NCBI GenBank assembly: GCA_020722685.1
Contig: DYKH01000135.1
Span: forward strand, 1-13,527
DNA: 13,527 nt
Reading direction: 5' to 3'
Source: Caldithrix sp.
GTDB lineage: Bacteria > KSB1 > UBA2214 > DYKH01
The notes under the pieces were generated by a model. It had not been told where the DNA came from, did not search any database, and saw only the letters and a program-made list of their open reading frames with translations. A program made the position numbers and the translations under genes. The stretch's first letter is position 1, and each line of letters opens with the position of its first letter. This document shows positions 1-6,586 of the stretch, piece by piece.

Positions 1-898
1 CAGGCATTGACCAGGAAGGCTGGCATAAGTCCTTGCGCATTCGCTCGTTATTCGCAATGGAACGGAGGATATCTCCTTCTACGGGTGGAACCCATTCAAT
101 ACGGGATGGTGCATTGGCAAGTTCTTGGATGGTTTTTGCCAGGTTGAGAATGGTAGTCGCTTCGCCTCGAGCAATGTTTATGGTCCCCTGAGCCTTTCCG
201 ACAAGTGCTGCTACGTTAGCCTGAGCAACATCTTTGACATGAATGAAATCTCGTTCCTGGCTGCCATCACCACGGATGGTCAGTGCCCGATGGGATAGCG
301 CCTGGGCCACAAAACGGGAAATCACCCCGCTATAGGGGGATTGGGGATCCTGCCGGGGGCCATAAACATTAAAATAACGTAAGCCTAAATGCGAAAGTTG
401 ATGCATACGGCCATAGAGGTCTGCATATAACTCGTTCGTATATTTTTCCATTCCATAAGGAGAAATTGGCAAAGCTGGTTCATCTTCATTCAGAGGCAGT
501 TTTGTGGGGTTGCCATACACGGCTGCCGAAGAGGCGTACACAAAACGCGCATGGCGTTTCCGCGCCTCTTCGAGAACACCAACATAAGCCAGAATATTCT
601 GCTGACAGGAAAAAACAGGATCCTCCTGACTTCTGATGACGGAAACCTGGGCGGCGAGATGTAATATGTGGGTCACTCCTTCACAGGCTCTATGCAGGAG
701 TGTGCGATCAGTCATGTCGCCCAATATAAAATCCAGGCGTTCATGGCTTGCGGGTAAGTTATCCCTTTTCCCGGTGGAGAGATTATCCAGGACACGGACG
801 TGATAACCTTCAGAAAGCAGAAGTTCAACCGTGTGGGAGCCGATGAAGCCGGCACCACCAACCACCAAGATGGTTCCTGCACGCTGTTTTGAATTCAT
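1..898 (-). CDS. pelX: NAD-dependent UDP-sugar 4-epimerase, PelX/WbpP/GalE-like (3' end cut by window edge)
   Basis: I translated this by hand: 299 codons are visible from ATG 898 and the C-terminus lies beyond base 1. It is an extended short-chain dehydrogenase/reductase. The Rossmann glycine motif is G14-x-x-G17-x-x-G20, an acidic D38 follows beta-2 (NAD rather than NADP preference), the catalytic serine is in YASSAAVYG (S123/S124), and the YxxxK pair is Y148/K152. The NVYGPRQDP segment (177-185) resembles UDP-GlcNAc/UDP-Glc 4-epimerases of the WbpP type. Family members run about 310-340 residues, so only a short tail is missing. It starts 22 bases after the pelG stop and has its own Shine-Dalgarno. 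Pel contains GalNAc, and a UDP-GlcNAc C4-epimerase called PelX is known from other pel loci, so I infer that it supplies UDP-GalNAc to PelF. The exact substrate (Glc/Gal, GlcNAc/GalNAc or a uronic acid) cannot be read from sequence. Automated annotation may call it WcaG or GalE. Confidence 0.88.
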   Translation of the reverse strand, partial: MNSKQRAGTILVVGGAGFIGSHTVELLLSEGYHVRVLDNLSTGKRDNLPASHERLDFILGDMTDRTLLHRACEGVTHILHLAAQVSVIRSQEDPVFSCQQNILAYVGVLEEARKRHARFVYASSAAVYGNPTKLPLNEDEPALPISPYGMEKYTNELYADLYGRMHQLSHLGLRYFNVYGPRQDPQSPYSGVISRFVAQALSHRALTIRGDGSQERDFIHVKDVAQANVAALVGKAQGTINIARGEATTILNLAKTIQELANAPSRIEWVPPVEGDILRSIANNERMRKDLCQPSWSMP

Positions 899-907
899 GA
901 TATTCAA

Positions 908-915
908 CGCCCCTT
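908..915 (-). promoter_or_regulatory. Ribosome binding site of the epimerase gene
   Basis: AAGGGGCG on the minus strand lies in the 22-base gap after pelG. The AAGGGG core (910-915) is 11 bases from ATG 898. The gap is too short for a terminator, so the epimerase is probably co-transcribed with pelG but translated from its own site. Confidence 0.55.
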
Positions 916-920
916 ATAAT

Positions 921-2297
921 TTAATGAGATTTAACGAAAGTGATGAAGTCGATGTCGCGCAAGTCTCGTTGCAACAAAAAAAGTCCTAGTATATCGGCAA
1001 TAAACAAAGAAAACATGAATCCCATACCATAAAAAAACGGGCCGCTCTCTATGCTTAACCAGGTAAATATGACATTCCCCAAAAAAAAGCTCAAGGTCAT
1101 TAAAACGCTGCGACCACGTAAATCCATATAGAAATAAACATTCAAAATGCTCATGAATAAAAGTTGTAAGCTGACACCAATAACATCAAACTGGAAAATT
1201 CGGGAATAGCTGACGGGATAACCCAGCAAGCTGAGTATTTGCGGGGTAAAGGCAATGGCAAATATGACGGTTATGCCTTGCACCTTGGCAATGTCCCATA
1301 AACCGGTTCTGGTGGCGGTGATCATCCCTTGTTTGGCTATGAGAAGTTCAGAGTAATTTCCACCTTCGACAATGGCGCGATTGTAGGCCTCATAGGCTTC
1401 CACAAAATCAGTTTCAAGACGAAATAGGAAGATGGCCAAGCCTGGCACAATCAGGAGATAACTCAGAAAAATGGGTACGTCATAAATTGGCGAAGCGCGC
1501 AGCGGTCCAATGACCAGAGCGCTGGTGTCTGGAGTGAACCAAAACAAAATTTTGTCTACCCAGACAGCGGCATTGAAAAAAAGTCCTATCCAAGCAAGAG
1601 ACCAGAACATGCGCTGAGTGCTGAGAAGCTTCCCTGGAAAGCTGAGCAAACCTGGAAACTGACGAATGACCATGGCACCCAGGCTCATTAACAATATCCC
1701 CTGGCCGAGATCGAAAGCCAGCAAATAACCATATAAACCCTGATCAGCTCCCAGATAAATGCCGGCTATGACAATTGTCGTATAGGCCACCAGATACCAG
1801 GCCACCAGGGTCTTATAGTCTTTGAGGCTGGTTCCCATGATCGTTAGAATCCATACCCCGCAGAGTTCTACAAAGCCGGTCCCCATCAAGAACTGATATA
1901 AAACAGGGGTGTTACCGAAAAACAGGATGGCTATGACGCACGCAACAATGATACCGAGGGTACAGATGCCGGCGATCATCATAAGGATGATGGATATAAC
2001 GGCCTTTTTTTGCCGGGCAAAAAGCATGTCAGCAATATAACGGGTAAACAGTAACTGAACCGGGCCGGTAAAAATCAGTGAGGACATGATCAGATACGTC
2101 ACCGAAACCTGAAAATCAATAACGGCTGAGCTATGTTCATTCTGGCTCACCGCCAGAAAACCTAAAAGCAGGATGCCAAAAATAGATAACAACCATGGTC
2201 CTGAAGAAACAATTCCCGCGAAGCCGTACGCCTTTAGTAATGAAAAGTAGGTTCTGCGTTTGAGAATCCTGCGTAACTCAAATCCAATGCCAGCCAT
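921..2297 (-). CDS. pelG: PelG, inner-membrane Pel polysaccharide transporter
   Basis: The protein has 458 residues, very close to the usual PelG length (about 456). It is an integral membrane protein with roughly a dozen hydrophobic segments; clear ones lie near residues 28-50, 65-85, 99-127, 165-182, 188-211, 231-247, 275-292, 342-359, 372-390, 398-415 and 422-442. The N-terminus is basic (MAGIGFELRRILKRR) followed by a GFAGIVSSGPWL stretch, which I recognise as the PelG family start. A polar helical section near 294-335 interrupts the membrane part. Known PelG is a MOP/polysaccharide-exporter-like protein that moves the nascent chain across the inner membrane in complex with PelD, PelE and PelF. 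ATG 2297 begins 2 bases after the pelF stop; its Shine-Dalgarno is weak, so coupling to pelF translation is likely. No break or missing segment is seen. Confidence 0.95.
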   Translation of the reverse strand: MAGIGFELRRILKRRTYFSLLKAYGFAGIVSSGPWLLSIFGILLLGFLAVSQNEHSSAVIDFQVSVTYLIMSSLIFTGPVQLLFTRYIADMLFARQKKAVISIILMMIAGICTLGIIVACVIAILFFGNTPVLYQFLMGTGFVELCGVWILTIMGTSLKDYKTLVAWYLVAYTTIVIAGIYLGADQGLYGYLLAFDLGQGILLMSLGAMVIRQFPGLLSFPGKLLSTQRMFWSLAWIGLFFNAAVWVDKILFWFTPDTSALVIGPLRASPIYDVPIFLSYLLIVPGLAIFLFRLETDFVEAYEAYNRAIVEGGNYSELLIAKQGMITATRTGLWDIAKVQGITVIFAIAFTPQILSLLGYPVSYSRIFQFDVIGVSLQLLFMSILNVYFYMDLRGRSVLMTLSFFLGNVIFTWLSIESGPFFYGMGFMFSLFIADILGLFLLQRDLRDIDFITFVKSH

Positions 2298-2299
2298 GT

Positions 2300-3802
2300 T
2301 CAGTTGGCCATTCCGGCTTGATAAAGGCTGCGATAGCTTGCAAACATGTACTCCTCCCGATAGTTTTTTTCAACTCTATCAATCGCATTTTTACTGCAGA
2401 ATGTCCAGATATCAGAATCATTCATTAGAGAATGAATTTCTTTTGCTAATGCGTTTGGATTGGCAATAGGTACTATTCTTCCCGCTGGTTCAGCACTATC
2501 TTCTTTGCTGGTTCCGTAAACAAGTTCACGACAGGAACCAACATCTGTCGCTACGACAGGCACTCCGGCAGCAAAACTCTCAAGAACAGAAAGTGGTAGT
2601 CCTTCACTAATGGAGCTAAGAACCGTAATGCGTACCTGGCGAAGAACATCCTGTACCTGAACATATCCCAGAAATTTGACTTTTTCTCCCAAACCGAGAT
2701 GTTCTACTAATAAAAGACATTCCTGATAATATTGTTCATCTTCTTCAACGGGACCAGCAATCCAGAATTCAGGCGTATCTGCTGCCGTCTGTTGAATGAG
2801 TTTCGCGGCGCGAATGAAAGTTTTGATGTCCTTGATAGGAACCACCCTGCCCACCAAGGCAACAATGTTTTTACGTTCTGCAAAAGAGACTCGACAGCTT
2901 ATGAAATTTTCGACCGGAATACCGTTGGGTATCGTACTTAATTTTTTTTGATCGGCGCCATCGGCGATCTGGAGTTCGGCTACACCCGAATACAAGTTGA
3001 TAATGTGTTGCGCCTGTTGATAGGTCAGGCGCCCAATAAATTCAAAAAAGCGAATCCACAAATGGCGTAAATAGTGGATTCGGCCGGCCTGACGGAGGAA
3101 TTCCTCGTCCTCATGAATCCAGCGCGCAAGCATGAGATCAATGCGCCTTTCTTTGGTATAAATTCCATGCTCTGAAATGATCAGTGGAATATCCCCGGAT
3201 TTGCTGAGTAAAGCTCCAAGATATCCTGCATAACCTGTTGATGGACAGTGAACAATCCGAGATTGCGGGGCGTGTTGCATGGCCATCTGGAGAAACCAGA
3301 GAGGTGCATGCATTCCACGTATCGTCCAGAAGTAATCCACAAAAGAGGGTTGGTCAGGAATTTCTGAGTAGCATTCGATGAAATAATCCCAGATTTTCCT
3401 ATCTTCAAAAAAAGCTTTTTGAGAAATATTGAAAATATTTCCGTACTGGCTGATGTCAGCAGCAACCTCGCATGTTGAAAGACATTTTTTCATTTCCTGA
3501 TGAGCATCTCTAACAGCAGAAAGTTCGTTTGTTGAAACTTTCGCGTAATGATTGCTTCCGGGATGATCATTGGCGCCATACAGAAAGTACTCGGCGTAGT
3601 AATGAATATTATCCGGAAGTACGTAGGGTTTTGCCGTATAATCCTCAATCGTACTGCCCAGAAAAATGACACCGAAGCGATATTCAGGAAATCCAAGTAT
3701 CAGCCGATTCACCCAGGAGGATACGCCGCCGCGCACATAGGGAAAGGTACCCTCCAGAACCAGGAGAATGTCCACTGAATCGGTTTGTCGGACTGGAATC
3801 AT
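2300..3802 (-). CDS. pelF: PelF, cytosolic GT4-family Pel glycosyltransferase
   Basis: From ATG 3802 the protein has 500 residues (Pseudomonas PelF is about 507). The N-terminal Rossmann half opens with the PelF signature EGTFPYVRGGVSSWV (residues 17-31). The C-terminal half has the GT-B donor-site elements: GRVVPIK with R319 and K324, then the EX7E pair E400/E408 in SEGLPLSVLESF, followed by AAGVPVVATDVG. There is no signal peptide or membrane span, so it is cytosolic. The family uses a UDP-hexosamine donor (UDP-GlcNAc/GalNAc reported) to polymerise Pel and docks onto PelDEG. An in-frame TTG at 3820 would add 6 residues. ATG 3802 is preferred because AGGAG lies 7 bases upstream and because it forms an ATGA overlap with the pelE stop. 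All donor-site residues that I can check are intact. Confidence 0.95.
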   Translation of the reverse strand: MIPVRQTDSVDILLVLEGTFPYVRGGVSSWVNRLILGFPEYRFGVIFLGSTIEDYTAKPYVLPDNIHYYAEYFLYGANDHPGSNHYAKVSTNELSAVRDAHQEMKKCLSTCEVAADISQYGNIFNISQKAFFEDRKIWDYFIECYSEIPDQPSFVDYFWTIRGMHAPLWFLQMAMQHAPQSRIVHCPSTGYAGYLGALLSKSGDIPLIISEHGIYTKERRIDLMLARWIHEDEEFLRQAGRIHYLRHLWIRFFEFIGRLTYQQAQHIINLYSGVAELQIADGADQKKLSTIPNGIPVENFISCRVSFAERKNIVALVGRVVPIKDIKTFIRAAKLIQQTAADTPEFWIAGPVEEDEQYYQECLLLVEHLGLGEKVKFLGYVQVQDVLRQVRITVLSSISEGLPLSVLESFAAGVPVVATDVGSCRELVYGTSKEDSAEPAGRIVPIANPNALAKEIHSLMNDSDIWTFCSKNAIDRVEKNYREEYMFASYRSLYQAGMAN

Positions 3803-4722
3803 GGCCTTTCTCCTGTCCAAAAAGAAAAGGAGGGTCCGTATCGTGGAGATAGTTTCAGTTCTGGGTGTGCCCGATAAATATCAACAATCTTCTCAATGTT
3901 TCTGCTTCGAAAATGGGCCGAAGCAAGATGTGGGGCGACAATGCTGCTGGCAATTTTTTCGGCTTCGGCATGTTTCATCTCGGAAATGGCTTTATCTACT
4001 TTGCCCGTTTCCAGTAGATGAAGACCCATAAGCAGCTTCATGGACGGAGACTCGTGGTCCATGTTTGCATAGTCTGGTTCCCATTTCGTTGGCTCGTCTA
4101 CCGATGAGGCTGTGGCCATTTCACGTGCCTCCGTGTGGTGGATGTTCCAGTAAAGCCATTGCCTGGAATCCTGTATGCGCCGTAGGGTTCTCGCTTCGTG
4201 AGCGCGTGTTTGTTGCGCATTCAAGTGTATCAATAATTCGGTATTTTCCTGTTCACGCCGATCCAGAGCGGCATAGGCCAACAACCGTACTTCTTCCGCA
4301 TCGTCTGATAGTGCTCCGCGCAACAATTGCGTCTGATTGAAAAACTGCGATTCGGCGATCTGGGAAACAGCGGCCAATCTTTGTCGCGGGTCTCGGGAAT
4401 GACGAAGACGTGCGGCAACACTTCCAGGGGCTACTGTGGATGTGGTGAGCCGGACGTCACGCATGACCGGCGGCAGCTTGACTGGTTCAAGTTCAGGCTC
4501 ATGGAGCCGCCACGCGACACTCCGCAAAGAAATGGCATAGACCAGTATGACTGCTGGACCCAATAAAGGTATTACCGAAGCAATAACGACGAACAGTAAT
4601 AAAGGAAATTTTTCATCCACTGATTGCTCAGGTTTTGGTACGATCATATAGCTGATCAAAAGACAGAGAAACCAGTAAAGACCATAAATAAGCAGATATG
4701 TGTTGCTGCTGAATGAGTTCAT
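3799..4722 (-). CDS. pelE: PelE, inner-membrane protein with helical-repeat domain
   Basis: The protein has 307 residues, slightly shorter than Pseudomonas PelE (about 329). Two hydrophobic spans lie near residues 9-28 and 39-64, followed by a soluble part that is presumably cytosolic. Residues about 100-157 (RDPRQRLAAVSQIAE ... DDAEEVRLLAYAALDRRE) look HEAT/PBS-lyase-like. Residues about 225-285 contain two TPR-like helical pairs (LLMGLHLLETGKVDKAISEM). In known systems PelE has TPRs and links PelD with PelF and PelG in the inner-membrane synthase complex. Position and topology fit, and the gene overlaps both neighbours by ATGA (pelD stop/pelE start 4719-4722, pelE stop/pelF start 3799-3802). 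A weak Shine-Dalgarno (AGAAG, 4730-4734) precedes the start. The identification leans on gene order and topology because PelE sequences are poorly conserved. Confidence 0.9.
   Translation of the reverse strand: MNSFSSNTYLLIYGLYWFLCLLISYMIVPKPEQSVDEKFPLLLFVVIASVIPLLGPAVILVYAISLRSVAWRLHEPELEPVKLPPVMRDVRLTTSTVAPGSVAARLRHSRDPRQRLAAVSQIAESQFFNQTQLLRGALSDDAEEVRLLAYAALDRREQENTELLIHLNAQQTRAHEARTLRRIQDSRQWLYWNIHHTEAREMATASSVDEPTKWEPDYANMDHESPSMKLLMGLHLLETGKVDKAISEMKHAEAEKIASSIVAPHLASAHFRSRNIEKIVDIYRAHPELKLSPRYGPSFSFWTGERP
3805..3814 (-). promoter_or_regulatory. Strong ribosome binding site of pelF
   Basis: AGGAGAAAGG on the minus strand lies inside the end of pelE, with the AGGAG core (3810-3814) 7 bases from ATG 3802. 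It is the strongest Shine-Dalgarno in the operon and decides the pelF start against the upstream TTG at 3820. It may raise glycosyltransferase output relative to the coupled membrane subunits. Confidence 0.7.
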
Positions 4723-6020
4723 ATGGAAACTTCTGAGTCAAATAATTGTTTGATCTGATTTTCGCAATGTTGTGCGCTGATTGAGAAAATCTTATGGTGA
4801 ATAAAGCTTTTTTCCCATTGTTCGCCATAATGCAATCTGCTTTCAGTCCGCATGCGCTGAAAATGACCCTCTGCCGCCATGCTGCCTGCGAAAGGTAACA
4901 ATACAATCAGTTGTATTTTTTCCTGCTCTCTGTGGAGCCAGAGCACATCCAGGCCTCGACGTAAACGCTGCAGATATTCCAACACCTTTTCAGCATCTTG
5001 TCCGGGATGAAAATCATAACGAACCAGGATGCCAACTTGTGGTACCCGCTGTGCGAGCTTTTGTAGTTGCATGAAGTCCGTCGCAAACTCTGGAGGACAG
5101 TCAGGCCATATTTTTAACAAGGGGGCAGCCTGAGCAATAGACTCAGCATAGGTACAAAGATACTGAAAAATGACTTCAACAGTTTGCAAGCTTTCTTTGT
5201 TGATGGCGAAAAAAGACATTTCCTCAATCGTCAGCACATAAGCTTGTCCACTACGGCTGCTGTGCATGTGTACGCTGATATATTGACGAAACTGGGAAAT
5301 CTCCAGATCGGCCAGTGACTGACTTTCACCACTATTCAGGGATTCTCTGAGGACGGGATCCTGCTTCTGCCAGGGTTGCGCATTACCAAATGCGGCAATT
5401 AAATGCGGAGAATGATGCCCCGCCTGGATTTCATATAAACTGGCGATCTGAACCCCAACCAGTTGGTTTAAAAAATAAAGCGTGTTATAGGCAAGTTCAG
5501 CGTCCAGACGTCCCTGTTTTTGGGCTAATTGATTTTTGATTTCGAGTAAGGCACTCCGCACCGACATGGGCTGATAAAGCAGACTTTGTTCCAGACGGTC
5601 CTGTGAAATTCGCGTCACATACAGATCGTCGGATAACTGTCGAAAGCGGGTGGCAGTGATTTCTGCTTGCAAGGATCGTCCCGCTTCTTGCCTTGCCCAA
5701 TACCCGGCATATTCTGAGGCAATGAGAATAACCAGAACGGTTCCGGCAAAAATCTCTAGACTCCGTATATCTGGATACGCATGCCAGATCAAAGTGCTGG
5801 CAAGTATCGCAACAGAAAGCAGTGCGGGCATTAACTCGTATCGCAACGCAATCAGTAATGGAATGACCAGAAGCCATGGAAATGGTTGCCTCAATAACAG
5901 AGGATCTCCAGGATCCAGCGTCCAGGCCACCACAATTCCCAGGGCGGGGAGCAGAATGGCTTCCAGCCATCCTGCTCCCCAGCGGGGAAGTGCTGTCACT
6001 AGCTGTACACGCATTTTCAT
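4719..6020 (-). CDS. pelD: PelD, inner-membrane c-di-GMP receptor with GAF and degenerate GGDEF domains
   Basis: The protein has 433 residues (Pseudomonas PelD is 455). Four membrane spans crowd the N-terminus (about 15-34, 46-61, 63-80, 87-105). A charged, probably coiled helix follows (about 110-160), then a GAF-like domain (about 170-295) and a C-terminal GGDEF-fold domain (about 310-430). No GGDEF/GGEEF active-site motif is present, so it should not make c-di-GMP. The inhibitory-site motif R355-G-L-D358 is intact, and arginines at 389/391 lie about 35 residues further on, matching the spacing of the R367/D370/R402 ligand residues known in Pseudomonas PelD. I therefore infer that it binds c-di-GMP and activates Pel synthesis after translation. 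The gene starts 7 bases after pelC with a weak ribosome site and ends in an ATGA overlap with pelE. Confidence 0.95.
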   Translation of the reverse strand: MKMRVQLVTALPRWGAGWLEAILLPALGIVVAWTLDPGDPLLLRQPFPWLLVIPLLIALRYELMPALLSVAILASTLIWHAYPDIRSLEIFAGTVLVILIASEYAGYWARQEAGRSLQAEITATRFRQLSDDLYVTRISQDRLEQSLLYQPMSVRSALLEIKNQLAQKQGRLDAELAYNTLYFLNQLVGVQIASLYEIQAGHHSPHLIAAFGNAQPWQKQDPVLRESLNSGESQSLADLEISQFRQYISVHMHSSRSGQAYVLTIEEMSFFAINKESLQTVEVIFQYLCTYAESIAQAAPLLKIWPDCPPEFATDFMQLQKLAQRVPQVGILVRYDFHPGQDAEKVLEYLQRLRRGLDVLWLHREQEKIQLIVLLPFAGSMAAEGHFQRMRTESRLHYGEQWEKSFIHHKIFSISAQHCENQIKQLFDSEVSI

Positions 6021-6027
6021 CGGGTCT

Positions 6028-6561
6028 TTAATTCAGTGCGCGATCAAGCAGGTGGTGAATCAGACTCTGCGCCAATCCGCCGGTGCCGCCACGGCCCAGG
6101 CTTCCACCATGGGCACTGCCTACACCCGTCCAGATCACCTTGTCCGCAGGGACATCGACAATCCAGAGTGTCATGGTCACAACGGGTTCCGCATTGATTC
6201 CCGCACGGTAGTTCCATTCATCAACACTGCCACCCAGGGCGTAATGCACGCCGTCACTGCGGGCGCTACCGAGTGCGTTCGCATACTCTTTTTTCCAGTC
6301 GCCACCCAGTAATGCCTGGGTCCGGCTACGAATTGGCAGGGTACCCAACACGCGCTGATTGTCACTTTGTAGAATACCCGCTGCAAGTGCTGCAGCACGT
6401 TCATTGGCTAACGGGGTTTCCGTATTGTTGGCAAAGGGCAATACCGTCCAGGCTGCCCCTTTGCTCAGCGCAACGGGTTTAGCCGACTGGAGATTCATAC
6501 CGGCGCAGCCACTGAGCATCAACACCAAAACCGGAATCCAGATTCCTTTTGTTTTTATCAT
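6028..6561 (-). CDS. pelC: PelC, outer-membrane lipoprotein of the Pel export channel
   Basis: The protein has 177 residues (Pseudomonas PelC is 172). A short signal sequence ends in the lipobox LSGC, with C19 the lipidated residue. The +2 residue is Ala, not Asp, so sorting to the outer membrane is expected. The mature part is a small alpha/beta domain with the conserved-looking stretch WTVLPFANNTETPLANE (38-54) and DEWNYRAG (114-121). Known PelC forms a ring on the periplasmic face of the outer membrane beneath the PelB barrel. The C-terminal region carries a glycine-rich run (about 146-162) that could be flexible. ATG 6561 is supported by GAGGGG 8 bases upstream. The gene lies 25 bases after the porin gene and 7 bases before pelD. 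Confidence 0.93.
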   Translation of the reverse strand: MIKTKGIWIPVLVLMLSGCAGMNLQSAKPVALSKGAAWTVLPFANNTETPLANERAAALAAGILQSDNQRVLGTLPIRSRTQALLGGDWKKEYANALGSARSDGVHYALGGSVDEWNYRAGINAEPVVTMTLWIVDVPADKVIWTGVGSAHGGSLGRGGTGGLAQSLIHHLLDRALN

Positions 6562-6569
6562 GTTATTTG

Positions 6570-6575
6570 CCCCTC
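6570..6575 (-). promoter_or_regulatory. Ribosome binding site of pelC
   Basis: GAGGGG on the minus strand is 8 bases from ATG 6561, in the 25-base gap after the porin gene. It supports the annotated pelC start. Confidence 0.6.
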
Positions 6576-6586
6576 AACAGATCATA

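Noticed and set aside
899..920. Transcription terminator between pelG and the epimerase gene
   Set aside because: The gap is 22 bases with no inverted repeat followed by a T run; it contains only a ribosome binding site.
4719..5100. Active diguanylate cyclase in this operon
   Set aside because: The C-terminal domain of PelD has only the RxxD ligand site; no GGDEF or GGEEF motif is present.
5650..6312. Plus-strand open frame of 220 codons opposite pelD/pelC
   Set aside because: It lies antisense to two well-supported genes, spans their junction, has no recognisable domain, and its composition is rich in Arg/Ser/Thr as expected from a shadow frame.
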